Assembly: GCF_030733845.1 (NCBI RefSeq)
Contig: NZ_CP132311.1
Coordinates: 3,477,501 to 3,541,500 of the forward strand
Reading direction: 5' to 3'
DNA length: 64,000 bases
Origin: Shinella zoogloeoides
Lineage (GTDB): Bacteria; Pseudomonadota; Alphaproteobacteria; Rhizobiales; Rhizobiaceae
Shown here: positions 18,565 through 26,935 of the stretch, piece after piece
Numbering within the stretch: the first letter of the stretch is position 1
Layout: each line of letters begins with the position of its first letter
Translations under genes and position numbers: made by a program
The notes under the pieces: generated by a model
Databases searched by the model: none
What the model was told of the DNA's origin: nothing
What the model saw: the letters and a program-made list of their open reading frames with translations, nothing else

Positions 18565-19362
18565 ATGTTTTCCCGCCGCGCCGTTCTTGCAGGCCTTGCC
18601 GCCGCCGCCCTCATGCCCGTCGTCGCCTTCGCTTCGGACCTTCCCGACCTCGGCGGCAAGGCCGTCGTCGTCGTCACGGAAAACGCCTACCCGCCGCTGC
18701 AATTCGTCGATCCCAAGTCGGGCGAGCAGATCGGCTGGGAATACGACGCGATGAACGAGATCGCCAAGCGCCTGAATTTCAAGGTGGAGTACCAGAACGC
18801 CAGCTGGGACGCGATGATCCAGGCCGTCTCCGACAACCAGTACAACATCGGCATGACCGGCATCACCATCAAGGACGACCGCAAGGAGAAGGTCGATTTC
18901 TCCGACCCCTACATGCGCTCGCAGCAGTTCATGCTGGTGCGCGGCGATGAAAGCCGCTTCACCGACGCCAAGAGCTTCGCCGCCCTCGAGGACGGCCTGA
19001 TCGCCGCCCAGCCGGGCACCTCGCCCTTCTACACCGCAGTCTACGAGATTCTCGACGGCAACGAGCAGAACCCGCGCATCAAGCTGTTCGAGACCTTCGG
19101 CGCGACCGTGCAGGCGCTGCAGGCCGGCGACGTCGACCTGGTGCTCACCGACAGCGTGGCGGCCAAGGGCTATGTCGACGGCTCGAACGGCAAGCTCAAG
19201 GTGGTCGGCGGGCCGCTCGGCACGGAGGATTTCGGCTTCATCTTCCCGAAGGGCTCCGAGCTCGTCGCGCCGGTCAACGCCGCCATCGCCGCGCTGAAGG
19301 CCGACGGGACGCTCGACGCGCTCAACAAGAAGTGGTTCCTCGACTACAAGATGGATCAGTAG
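18565..19362 (+). CDS. ABC transporter substrate-binding protein, polar-amino-acid type
   Basis: A 265-residue periplasmic binding protein of SBP family 3. The signal peptide begins [19 protein letters not shown] and contains an SRRAVL twin-arginine-like motif, with likely cleavage after AFA. The mature part has family 3 features: [29 protein letters not shown] and DGMTGITI-type segments ([23 protein letters not shown]). This family binds polar amino acids or similar ligands; the exact ligand is unknown. The permease gene follows after nine bases. No ATP-binding subunit is nearby. Confidence 0.92.
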   Translation: MFSRRAVLAGLAAAALMPVVAFASDLPDLGGKAVVVVTENAYPPLQFVDPKSGEQIGWEYDAMNEIAKRLNFKVEYQNASWDAMIQAVSDNQYNIGMTGITIKDDRKEKVDFSDPYMRSQQFMLVRGDESRFTDAKSFAALEDGLIAAQPGTSPFYTAVYEILDGNEQNPRIKLFETFGATVQALQAGDVDLVLTDSVAAKGYVDGSNGKLKVVGGPLGTEDFGFIFPKGSELVAPVNAAIAALKADGTLDALNKKWFLDYKMDQ

Positions 19363-19371
19363 CGGGCGGCC

Positions 19372-20187
19372 ATGGCTCTCGCTTCCCCGGGCGCGGGCAA
19401 GGACGACTACCCCTGGTGGCTGGTCGCGCTTACCGCCATCGCGCTGGCGCTTGCCGGCGTGATCGTCGCCAACGATATCTACGCGCAGGTGTTCAGCGTC
19501 GTGCTGAAGGGGCTCTGGGTCACGATCTTCGTGACCCTGGTCGCCTTCCTGCTCGCCACGCTGCTCGGCCTCGGCGTGGCGCTGATGGCGCTTTCCGAAA
19601 GCAAGGTGCTGCGCCAGATCGCCCGTTTCTACACGGAGGTCATCCGTGGTGTGCCGATCCTCGTCCTCTTGTTCTACATCGCCTTCGTCGGCGCGCCGGC
19701 GCTGGTGGCGGCGATCAATTTCGTGATCGGCCCGCTCGTTGCGGCCGGCACCGTGGACCCCATGCAGGTGCGCGATCTCTCGCTCATGTGGCGGGCGATC
19801 ATCGCGCTGATGATCGGCTATTCCGCCTTCATCGCCGAGGTTTTCCGCGCCGGCATCCAGTCGGTGGACAAGGGGCAGATCGAGGCGGCCAAGGCGCTCG
19901 GCCTTTCGCGCTTCCAGCGCTTCCGCCTCGTCGTCTTTCCGCAGGCCGTGCGCGTCATCCTGCCGCCGCTCGGCAACGATTTCGTGGCGATGGTGAAGGA
20001 TTCATCGCTCGTCTCCGTGCTCGGCGTCGCCGACGTCACGCAGATGGGCAAGGTCTACGCTTCGGGCTCGTTCCGCTTCTTCGAGACCTATTCCATCGTC
20101 GCCTATGTCTACCTGATGCTGACCATCGGCCTGTCGCTCGGCCTCAGGGCGTTGGAGAAGCGGCTGCGCCGCGGCACGACTGCCTGA
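19372..20187 (+). CDS. ABC transporter permease, polar-amino-acid (HisM/GlnP) type
   Basis: A 271-residue inner-membrane permease with about five to six membrane segments. It shows the HisMQ family sequence GVPILVLLFYIAF and the EAA loop EAAKALGLSRFQRFRLVVFPQAVRVILPPLGNDFV, which docks to an ATPase. It forms a transport unit with the binding protein immediately upstream. The next gene downstream on this strand is leuC, so no ATPase gene accompanies the pair. A subunit encoded elsewhere must drive transport, unless the pair is incomplete. Confidence 0.93.
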   Translation: MALASPGAGKDDYPWWLVALTAIALALAGVIVANDIYAQVFSVVLKGLWVTIFVTLVAFLLATLLGLGVALMALSESKVLRQIARFYTEVIRGVPILVLLFYIAFVGAPALVAAINFVIGPLVAAGTVDPMQVRDLSLMWRAIIALMIGYSAFIAEVFRAGIQSVDKGQIEAAKALGLSRFQRFRLVVFPQAVRVILPPLGNDFVAMVKDSSLVSVLGVADVTQMGKVYASGSFRFFETYSIVAYVYLMLTIGLSLGLRALEKRLRRGTTA

Positions 20188-20197
20188 TTCTTGGCGA

Positions 20198-20226
20198 TTG
20201 CCGAAGCCGCGAAAAATCGTTATATG
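20198..20226 (+). promoter_or_regulatory. candidate promoter upstream of leuC
   Basis: TTGCCG (20198-20203), a 17-base spacer and TATATG (20221-20226). Initiation would fall near 20233, giving a leuC leader of about 190 bases, or a leaderless small ORF starting at the same place. Confidence 0.4.
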
Positions 20227-20232
20227 CGGGCC

Positions 20233-20349
20233 ATGGAATCCAAGTTCGGATGCACGGAAAAGCATGTCGTCGTGCTGCAGGATCACAAGCGCCTGCCGGC
20301 ACGCTTCTTTGCGCGTGTCTTCGGGGCGCTCATCAGCCGTCTAGGCTGA
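20233..20349 (+). CDS. possible small protein, 38 residues, in the leuC leader
   Basis: An ATG-to-TGA frame encoding MESKFGCTEKHVVVLQDHK and ending ALISRLG. An in-frame ATG at 20224 would add three residues. It is rich in basic and aromatic residues and lacks obvious homology to me. No clear ribosome-binding site precedes it. It is not leucine-rich, so it is not a standard leucine leader peptide. It may be a real small gene or chance; similar sequences upstream of leuC in related genomes would decide. Confidence 0.35.
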   Translation: MESKFGCTEKHVVVLQDHKRLPARFFARVFGALISRLG

Positions 20350-20423
20350 TCGTTTCCGACCCCGCAAGCCCGCATGCTTGCCGATTTCCTGTACCCCTCA
20401 ACATGCCAAGCGGATGAAGAGCC

Positions 20424-21833
20424 ATGAGCGCACCCCGGACCCTCTACGACAAGATTTTCGACGACCACATCGTCAGCCGCCAGGAAGACGGTACCTGTCT
20501 TCTCTACATCGACCGTCACCTCGTCCATGAAGTGACGTCGCCCCAGGCTTTCGAGGGCCTGCGCATGGCCGGCCGCAAGGTCCGCGCGCCGGAAAAGACG
20601 CTCGCCGTCGTCGACCACAACGTTCCCACCTCGCCGGATCGCCACCAGGGCATCAAGAACGAGGAAAGCCGCATCCAGGTCGAGGCGCTCGCCAACAATG
20701 CCGCGGAATTCGGCGTCGAATACTATTCCGAAAAGGACGTGCGCCAGGGCATCGTGCACATCGTCGGCCCGGAGCAGGGCTTCACCCTGCCCGGCATGAC
20801 CATCGTGTGCGGTGACAGCCACACCTCCACGCACGGCGCCTTCGGCGCGCTGGCGCACGGCATCGGCACGTCGGAAGTCGAGCACGTCCTCGCCACCCAG
20901 ACGCTGATCCAGAAGAAGGCGAAGAACATGCTGGTGCGCGTCGACGGGAAGCTTCCCGAAGGCGTCACCGCCAAGGACATCATCCTCGCCATCATCGGCG
21001 AGATCGGCACGGCCGGCGGCACCGGCCACGTCATCGAGTTCGCCGGCGAGGCGATCCGCTCGCTGTCGATGGAAGGCCGCATGACGATCTGCAACATGAC
21101 GATCGAAGGCGGCGCCCGCGCCGGCCTCATCGCGCCCGACGAGACGACCTTCGAATACATCAAGGACAAGCCGCGCGCCCCCAAGGGCAAGGCGCTGGAA
21201 ATGGCGCTCGACTACTGGAAGACGCTCTACACGGAAGAAGGCGCGCATTTCGACCGCGTCGTCGTGCTCGACGCCGCCAACCTGCCGCCGATCGTCTCCT
21301 GGGGCTCCTCGCCGGAGGACGTCGTCTCCGTCGAAGGCATCGTGCCGAACCCTGACGATATCGAGGACGAGACCAAGCGCTCCTCCAAGTGGCGCGCGCT
21401 CGATTATATGGGCCTGAAGCCGGGCACGAAGATCACCGACATCGCCATCGACCGCGTCTTCATCGGCTCGTGCACCAACGGCCGCATCGAGGACCTGCGC
21501 GCCGTCGCCGCCGTCGTGGAAGGCAGGAAGGTCGCTTCCACCGTCAACGCCATGATCGTTCCGGGCTCCGGCCTCGTGAAGGAACAGGCGGAGAAGGAAG
21601 GCCTCGACGCCATCTTCAAGGAAGCGGGCTTCGACTGGCGCGAGCCGGGCTGCTCCATGTGCCTTGCGATGAACGACGACCGCCTGAAGCCGGGCGAGCG
21701 CTGCGCTTCCACTTCGAACCGCAATTTCGAGGGCCGCCAGGGCTTCAAGGGCCGCACGCATCTCGTGTCGCCGGCAATGGCCGCCGCCGCGGCGATTGCC
21801 GGCCATTTCGTCGATATCCGCGACTGGCAGTGA
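20424..21833 (+). CDS. leuC: 3-isopropylmalate dehydratase large subunit LeuC
   Basis: A 469-residue [4Fe-4S] enzyme subunit that isomerises 2- to 3-isopropylmalate in leucine synthesis, together with LeuD (not in the window). Typical segments are visible: [45 protein letters not shown] (first cluster cysteine) and [12 protein letters not shown] (second and third cluster cysteines). Full family length. It starts with ATG at 20424 after a leader of unclear role and ends before a strong terminator. Confidence 0.98.
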   Translation: MSAPRTLYDKIFDDHIVSRQEDGTCLLYIDRHLVHEVTSPQAFEGLRMAGRKVRAPEKTLAVVDHNVPTSPDRHQGIKNEESRIQVEALANNAAEFGVEYYSEKDVRQGIVHIVGPEQGFTLPGMTIVCGDSHTSTHGAFGALAHGIGTSEVEHVLATQTLIQKKAKNMLVRVDGKLPEGVTAKDIILAIIGEIGTAGGTGHVIEFAGEAIRSLSMEGRMTICNMTIEGGARAGLIAPDETTFEYIKDKPRAPKGKALEMALDYWKTLYTEEGAHFDRVVVLDAANLPPIVSWGSSPEDVVSVEGIVPNPDDIEDETKRSSKWRALDYMGLKPGTKITDIAIDRVFIGSCTNGRIEDLRAVAAVVEGRKVASTVNAMIVPGSGLVKEQAEKEGLDAIFKEAGFDWREPGCSMCLAMNDDRLKPGERCASTSNRNFEGRQGFKGRTHLVSPAMAAAAAIAGHFVDIRDWQ

Positions 21834-21859
21834 TCGCGGCCGGCGTGCCGAAAGGATGG

Positions 21860-21894
21860 AAGGCCGGGGGCAAGCTCCCGGCCTTTTCGTTTTA
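21860..21894 (+). terminator. intrinsic terminator after leuC
   Basis: AAGGCCGGG (21860-21868) pairs with CCCGGCCTT (21877-21885), followed by TTTTCGTTTT. Confidence 0.92.
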
Positions 21895-21906
21895 AGGGAG
21901 GTCCCC

Positions 21907-22419
21907 ATGAAACAGCTTCTGCTGCTGCGCCACGCCAAATCCGCCTGGCCTGACGGCGTCGAGGACCACGACCGCCCGCTCGCCCACCGTGGCCGCCGCG
22001 ATGCCCCGCGCATGGGGGCCTATATGGCAAAAGCGGGCCTTCAGCCGGATTTCGCGCTGGTCTCCTCCGCCCGTCGCACGCAGGAAAGCTGGGCGCTCGT
22101 CGCCCCTGCCCTCGCGGGGCCATGCCCTTCGCGCACCGTGCCCTCGATCTATGAGGCCGCACCTTCGGCCATTCTCGCGGCGATCCGGCAAGCGCCGCAG
22201 GACAGCGAAAGGCTTCTCGTCATCGGGCACAATCCGGGCTTCGAGGACCTGGCCGCGCTGCTTGCGCCGGCTGGAGATGCGGATTCGATTAGCCGGCTAA
22301 GGACAAAATATCCGACGGCGGGTCTCGCCGTGATCGCCCTCGATATCACGCTCTGGAGCGAGGCTGCGCCGGGCAAGGGCCGGCTTGAGGCCTTCGTCAC
22401 GCCGAAGACCCTGCCATGA
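21907..22419 (+). CDS. SixA-like histidine phosphatase family protein
   Basis: A 170-residue protein of the histidine phosphatase (phosphoglycerate-mutase-like) superfamily. The catalytic RHG-type motif appears as LLLLRHAKSAW at the N-terminus, with the second histidine in VIGHNPGFEDLA. The compact length matches SixA proteins, which dephosphorylate phosphohistidine; the substrate here is unknown. The ribosome-binding site GGGAGG precedes the ATG at 21907. It lies just after the leuC terminator and ends at a hairpin shared with the convergent aldo/keto reductase gene. Confidence 0.88.
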   Translation: MKQLLLLRHAKSAWPDGVEDHDRPLAHRGRRDAPRMGAYMAKAGLQPDFALVSSARRTQESWALVAPALAGPCPSRTVPSIYEAAPSAILAAIRQAPQDSERLLVIGHNPGFEDLAALLAPAGDADSISRLRTKYPTAGLAVIALDITLWSEAAPGKGRLEAFVTPKTLP

Positions 22420-22441
22420 AAAAGGGTGGCCGAAGCCACCC
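22419..22441 (-). terminator. intrinsic terminator of the aldo/keto reductase gene
   Basis: On the minus strand GGGTGGC (22441-22435) and GCCACCC (22430-22424) pair around a TTCG tetraloop and are followed by TTTTT. Confidence 0.85.
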
Positions 22442-22470
22442 TCTCTAGATTGCGCCCGCAAGAGATGCGC

Positions 22471-23301
22471 TCAGAACGACGCCGTCATCGGGTCGGGCCC
22501 GATGCGCCTGCCGTCCTTTTCGAGGCTGGCGAACGTCTTCATGTCCTCGTCGTCCAGCTTGAAATCGAAGACCTTGAAATTCTCCTCGATGCGCGACGGC
22601 GTGACGGACTTCGGGATGACGACCAGCCCGTTGTCGATATGCCAGCGGGTGATGACCTGCGCCGGCGTGCGGCCATGTTTCGCGGCGACCCCGGCGACGA
22701 CGGGATTGTCCAGCAGCGTGCCCTGGCCGAGCGGGCTCCAGGACTGGGTGACGATCCGGTGCATGTCGTGATAGGTGCGCGCCTCGGTCTGCGGGAAATC
22801 CGGATGCAGCTCGATCTGGTTGATTACAGGCGTGATGCCGGTCTCGTCGATCAGCCGCTGCAGGTGCTCGGGATAGAAGTTGGACACGCCGATCGAGCGG
22901 GCGCGGCCTTCCTTCTGCAGCTGGATGAAGGCCTTCCAGGTATCGACGAATTGGCCACGCTTCGGCGCGGGCCAGTGGATGAGGTAGAGATCGACATAGT
23001 CCGTGCCGAGCCGCCGGAGACTGGTGTCGAAGGCCTTCAGCGTCGGCTCGTATCCCTGGTCGGAATTCCAGAGCTTGGTGGTGAGGAAGATTTCGCCGCG
23101 GCTGACGCCGGAGGCGCGGATGCCCTCGCCGACGCCCTGCTCGTTCTCGTAGATCGCGGCCGTATCGATATGGCGATAACCGCCGGACAGCGCCGCCTTG
23201 ACGGCCGTCACCGCCGTGTCGTTCGGGGTCTGCCAGACGCCGAGCCCCACCTGGGGAATGCTGTTGCCGTCATGAAAGGTGATTGTCGGTTGATCGCTCA
23301 T
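22471..23301 (-). CDS. aldo/keto reductase
   Basis: A 276-residue NADPH-dependent oxidoreductase of the AKR5-like branch (2,5-diketo-gluconate reductase type). Catalytic features are present: GYRHIDTAAIYENE (Asp and Tyr of the tetrad), LTTKLWNSD (Lys) and LYLIHWP (His). The cofactor segment VIPKSVTPSRIEENFKVFDFKL lies near the C-terminus. Substrate is not predictable. The start at 23301 follows a GGGAG site. It stands alone, divergent from nothing obvious, and ends at a strong terminator. Confidence 0.93.
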   Translation of the reverse strand: MSDQPTITFHDGNSIPQVGLGVWQTPNDTAVTAVKAALSGGYRHIDTAAIYENEQGVGEGIRASGVSRGEIFLTTKLWNSDQGYEPTLKAFDTSLRRLGTDYVDLYLIHWPAPKRGQFVDTWKAFIQLQKEGRARSIGVSNFYPEHLQRLIDETGITPVINQIELHPDFPQTEARTYHDMHRIVTQSWSPLGQGTLLDNPVVAGVAAKHGRTPAQVITRWHIDNGLVVIPKSVTPSRIEENFKVFDFKLDDEDMKTFASLEKDGRRIGPDPMTASF

Positions 23302-23433
23302 CAGAAAAGCTCCCGTGAAAAGAAGGGCGTGCTTGAGCCCGGACGGGCTTCCCGTGCGCCTTGCAGCCCGGCGACGGTCGAGGCTGATATAGGTTTCGAA
23401 CCGCGCCGTTTCAGCCCGCGCTTCCACAAAATC

Positions 23434-24003
23434 TCAAAGGACGCGCACGACCGTTCCGCGCCGCATATGGGCAAGAATGCGCAGCATGTCGCGCCGCGCC
23501 ACCGCGATGCAGCCGGCCGTCGGCTCGTAGCCGGGACGGATGAGGTGGAAGAAGATCGCCGAGCCGGCATGACGACGGCGTGCGGTGACGTTCCAGTCGA
23601 GCACGAGGCAGATGTCGTAGAGCGCGTCCTCGCGCTGTATCTCCTCATGGCTCGGCCCGAAGGGTGCGCGCACGAGCCTGTTGTAGCAAGGATGTTTCGG
23701 CTCGTCGCACCACAGCATGGAGGGCCGGATGCGCCGGAGCGGCAGGGCCGTCTTCGGCATGGTCACGCGGTCGCCGCGCAGGAAGCCGGAAAGAAGCGGC
23801 ATGGCGGCGATCGGTGTTGCGCCGTCTCCTTCGCGCTTGCGGCTGGTGCGTCCCGCGCGGCCGATGGCCGCCGGGATGCGCAGCGGCCCGACCTGCACGA
23901 TGGCGCGGGTCTTCCTGCCCGGCGCAGGGCGCACGAGGATCGTCTTCACGCAATGTTCAGGAGATGTGATCCGCTTCATGTCCGTCCGCCATATTCGCGC
24001 CAT
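23434..24003 (-). CDS. L,D-transpeptidase-family (YkuD-like) protein
   Basis: A 189-residue protein with the YkuD-like active-site region FFHLIRPGYEPTAGCIAVARRDM, which places the nucleophilic Cys near residue 165. The usual Ser-His-Gly-Cys is spelled Thr-Ala-Gly-Cys here, a variant seen in the short free-standing group. Upstream segments GRAGRTSRKREGDGATPIA and DALYDICLVLDWN are typical of that group. No signal peptide is evident, so its location is uncertain. The start could be 24003 or the later ATG at 23979. It is divergent from the response regulator across 86 bases. Confidence 0.82.
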   Translation of the reverse strand: MARIWRTDMKRITSPEHCVKTILVRPAPGRKTRAIVQVGPLRIPAAIGRAGRTSRKREGDGATPIAAMPLLSGFLRGDRVTMPKTALPLRRIRPSMLWCDEPKHPCYNRLVRAPFGPSHEEIQREDALYDICLVLDWNVTARRRHAGSAIFFHLIRPGYEPTAGCIAVARRDMLRILAHMRRGTVVRVL

Positions 24004-24089
24004 GCGGCAACTTGATCGGCTAAGCCACAGGCGGGCTTGCCAAAAGCGCCAGTTCCCTTACTTTCCAGAGGAATGCCGAGAGGTAAAGC

Positions 24090-24773
24090 ATGACATCCCG
24101 CACCATCCTTCTTGTCGATGACGACAATGACCTCCGCGAGACGCTCGTCGAGCAGCTTTCGCTCTACGAGGAATTCGTAACGCTCGAGGAAACCACGGCC
24201 GGCAAGGGCATCCAGACGGCGCGCGCGGGCCAGATCGACCTTCTCATCATGGATGTCGGCCTGCCGGACATGGACGGCCGCGAGGCGGTGAAGCTGCTGC
24301 GCAAGGGCGGCTTCAAAGCGCCGATCATCATGCTGACCGGGCACGACACCGATTCGGACACGATCCTCGGGCTCGAAGCCGGCGCCAACGACTATGTGAC
24401 GAAGCCGTTCCGCTTCGCCGTGCTGCTCGCGCGCATCCGCGCCCAGCTTCGCCAGCACGAGAGCAGCGAGGACGCCACCTTCACCGTCGGCCCCTATTCC
24501 TTCAAGCCGGGCCAGAAGCTGCTCACCATGGAAAACGGCCAGAAGATCCGCCTGACCGAGAAGGAGGCGGCGATCATCCGCTACCTCTACCGTGCCGATC
24601 AGAAGGTGGTGACGCGCGACGTTCTGCTGGAAGAGGTCTGGGGCTACAATTCGGGCGTGACGACCCACACGCTGGAGACCCACGTCTATCGCCTGCGCCA
24701 GAAGATCGAGCGGGACCCTTCCAATGCGGAGATTCTCGTGACAGAGAACGGCGGCTACAAGATCGTACCTTAA
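24090..24773 (+). CDS. OmpR-family response regulator (possibly CenR-like)
   Basis: A 227-residue two-component regulator with a receiver domain (residues 1-120) and a winged-helix DNA-binding domain (about 130-227). The receiver has the acidic pocket VDDDND, the phospho-accepting Asp in IMDVGLPDMDG, the conserved Thr in MLTGHD and the Lys in VTKPF. The effector domain has KEAAIIRYLYRA and TLETHVYRLRQKIE. No histidine kinase gene is adjacent. The similarity to alphaproteobacterial CenR is an impression from the sequence and context only. A cyclic-nucleotide-binding-domain gene follows after 31 bases. Confidence 0.9.
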   Translation: MTSRTILLVDDDNDLRETLVEQLSLYEEFVTLEETTAGKGIQTARAGQIDLLIMDVGLPDMDGREAVKLLRKGGFKAPIIMLTGHDTDSDTILGLEAGANDYVTKPFRFAVLLARIRAQLRQHESSEDATFTVGPYSFKPGQKLLTMENGQKIRLTEKEAAIIRYLYRADQKVVTRDVLLEEVWGYNSGVTTHTLETHVYRLRQKIERDPSNAEILVTENGGYKIVP

Positions 24774-24804
24774 CGTTCACGAGAATTGCAGGAGACCGCC
24801 CGCC

Positions 24805-25260
24805 GTGGCCCTCAGCGACGACATCGCCCTTCTTTCCCAGGTGCCGCTCTTTGCCGGTCTTGCCGACGACAAGTTGCGCCTGATGGCCTTCGGCGCCGAG
24901 CGGCGCCGGCTGGTCGAGGGGCAGACGCTGTTTCGCGAGGGCACCTCGGCCGATTGCGGCTTCGTCATCGCCTATGGCGCCTTCGCCCTGACCTCGACGC
25001 TGCGCGACGGCACGACGCGCGACGAGGGCACGGCCGGCGCTGGCACGCTGCTTTCGGAACTGGCGATGATCTCCGCCGTCGAGCGCAAATACACGGCGGT
25101 CGCGGTGGAGGACAGCGAGGTCATCCGCATCAACCGCCCGCTCTTCCGCCGCATGCTGGAAGAGTATCCCGACGTCGCGGTTCTCGTCGATGCGCGCATC
25201 CGCGAGAACCTCGGCGCGATGATCAGCCAGATGCGCGGCCTTGCCGGCCGCTTCGCCTGA
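24805..25260 (+). CDS. cyclic-nucleotide-binding-domain protein without DNA-binding domain
   Basis: A 151-residue protein that is essentially a single CRP-type sensor domain (LSQVPLFAGLADDKLRLMAFGAERRRL at the start, GTLLSELAMISAVERKYTAVAVEDSEVIRI in the beta-barrel) ending in a C-terminal helix. There is no helix-turn-helix, so it is not a transcription factor of the CRP/FNR type. The start is a GTG at 24805 with AGGAG ten bases upstream. It lies 31 bases downstream of the response regulator, suggesting co-transcription and a possible shared signalling role (inference). Ligand unknown. Confidence 0.85.
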   Translation: MALSDDIALLSQVPLFAGLADDKLRLMAFGAERRRLVEGQTLFREGTSADCGFVIAYGAFALTSTLRDGTTRDEGTAGAGTLLSELAMISAVERKYTAVAVEDSEVIRINRPLFRRMLEEYPDVAVLVDARIRENLGAMISQMRGLAGRFA

Positions 25261-25280
25261 CCAGCCTTACCTGACCAGTC

Positions 25281-26087
25281 TTAGAAGTCGAACTCGGCAA
25301 TTACCGGCACATGGTCGGACGGCCGTTCCCAGCCGCGCGCCTCGCGGATCACCGCGATGTTGGAAAGATGCGGCTCGAGGTCGGCGGAGGACCAGATATG
25401 GTCAAGGCGCCGGCCCTTGTTGGCGGCCACCCAGTCGGCCGAGCGGTAGCTCCACCATGTATAGAGCTTTTCGTGCGCCGGCACCTTGCTACGCATCAAA
25501 TCGACCCAGGCGCCCTTGGTCATCACGTCGATCAGCCCTTCCGTCTCGATCGGCGTATGGCTGACGATCTTCAAGAGCTGCTTGTGCGACCAGACGTCAT
25601 GTTCCAGCGGCGCGATGTTGAGGTCGCCGACGAGGATGGAGGAAATGCCGGCCTCGGCTTCGGCATGCAGCAGCTTCATCTCCTCGATGAAATCGAGCTT
25701 GTGGCCGAATTTCGCGTTGATCGTGCGGTCCGGCTCGTCGCCGCCGGCCGGCACATAGAAATTGTGCAGGCGGATCGACTTGTTCCGGTGATGGAAGAGT
25801 ACCGAGACGTGGCGCGCATCGCCGACGCCGCAATAGTCGCGCCGCTCGACGATCTCGGTCAGCGGCAGGCGGGAGATGGTGGCGACGCCGTGATAGCCCT
25901 TCTGGCCGTGCATGACGATGTGCTCGTAGCCGAGCGCCTTCAGCGGCTTGGAGGGGAAGAGGTCGTTCGGGCACTTGGTTTCCTGCAGGCACAGGATATC
26001 GGGCGAGAAGGTCTTCAGGAAATGCTCGACGAGCGGCATGCGCAGCCGCACGGAGTTGATGTTCCACGTCGCGATCGAAAGTGCCAT
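25281..26087 (-). CDS. xthA: exodeoxyribonuclease III
   Basis: A 268-residue AP endonuclease/3'-exonuclease of the ExoIII family for base excision repair. The catalytic motifs are present: ATWNINSVRLR, LQETKC (metal-binding Glu), YVPAGGDEP, VGDLNIAP (catalytic Asp-x-Asn), RRLDHIW and the terminal SDHVPV. Length and motifs are standard. It lies convergent to the cyclic-nucleotide-binding gene and upstream of it is the LolA-like gene on the same strand. Confidence 0.96.
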   Translation of the reverse strand: MALSIATWNINSVRLRMPLVEHFLKTFSPDILCLQETKCPNDLFPSKPLKALGYEHIVMHGQKGYHGVATISRLPLTEIVERRDYCGVGDARHVSVLFHHRNKSIRLHNFYVPAGGDEPDRTINAKFGHKLDFIEEMKLLHAEAEAGISSILVGDLNIAPLEHDVWSHKQLLKIVSHTPIETEGLIDVMTKGAWVDLMRSKVPAHEKLYTWWSYRSADWVAANKGRRLDHIWSSADLEPHLSNIAVIREARGWERPSDHVPVIAEFDF

Positions 26088-26163
26088 GCCTGCCCCCGGA
26101 AAGTTTCCGGGGGGTCTTAGCGCATGTGTTCCGAAACGGAAACGCCTTTCGTGCCGTCGGCCG

Positions 26164-26823
26164 TCACTTCGAGCCGCGGTTGCGGATTTCCTCGTAGGGG
26201 ATCGAGAAGACCTTGTCGTCGAGCGACACGCCCGTCTTGACGTTGAAGATCATGACGGAGGTGTCCTTGCCCTGCGCGTCGGTGATCGTCCACTGGCGCA
26301 GATCGTAGGTCTTCGGGTCGAACATCATGGTGATGGTCGAATCGCCGAACATGCTCTTGTCGCCAAGCACGATCGTAGTGAGGTCAGCCTCTTCCTTCAC
26401 GTTGCGCACCATCTTAGTCGAAAGATCGATCTGGTTGCCGAGCAGGAGGTTCAGCGGCGTCTTGGAGAGCGGATAGATGTCCCAGGTCTTGAGCTTGCGG
26501 TTGCCGATGACGACCGACTTGCCGTCGGCGATCACGCGCATCGGCGAGGGATCCTCGTAGTTGAAGCGGATCTTGCCGGGCCGGTTGATGTAGAACTTGC
26601 CGCCGGCCTGCTCGCCGCGCGGGCCGAACTGCACGAACTCGCCCATCATGGTCTTCACCGAGGCGAAGTGGTCGGCGATCTTCTGGGCAGTGGCACTCGC
26701 CTGGGCAGAGGCGTCGGTCGGCGAGAGCGCCGAAAGGCCGGCCGCCAGGGTGAAAGCCAGAAGGCAGGTGAAGCCGCGGCGGGTGAGCGTTCCGGTCGCG
26801 CGGGCGTTTTCGGATCGGATCAT
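26164..26823 (-). CDS. LolA-like outer-membrane lipoprotein carrier protein
   Basis: A 219-residue periplasmic protein that would shuttle lipoproteins from LolCDE to the outer membrane. It has an N-terminal signal peptide (RRGFTCLLAFTLAAGLSALS, with a twin-arginine-like TRRGF), and the LolA fold segments MMGEFVQFGPRGEQAGGKFYINRPGKIRFNYEDPSPMRVIADG. I choose the ATG at 26823 because AGGAG lies eight bases before it; an ATG at 26838 is possible. It follows ftsK by 112 bases on the same strand, the common rhizobial ftsK-lolA-xthA order. Confidence 0.88.
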   Translation of the reverse strand: MIRSENARATGTLTRRGFTCLLAFTLAAGLSALSPTDASAQASATAQKIADHFASVKTMMGEFVQFGPRGEQAGGKFYINRPGKIRFNYEDPSPMRVIADGKSVVIGNRKLKTWDIYPLSKTPLNLLLGNQIDLSTKMVRNVKEEADLTTIVLGDKSMFGDSTITMMFDPKTYDLRQWTITDAQGKDTSVMIFNVKTGVSLDDKVFSIPYEEIRNRGSK

Positions 26824-26935
26824 GTCAGTCTCCTTCATGCGTTTGTCATGCGGGCCAAACGCGGCGCCATAATGGCATCGGCCCCAGACGCGAGACGTGT
26901 CGGTCGAAACGCCGCAGAAGGCGCGGCGTTCCGGG

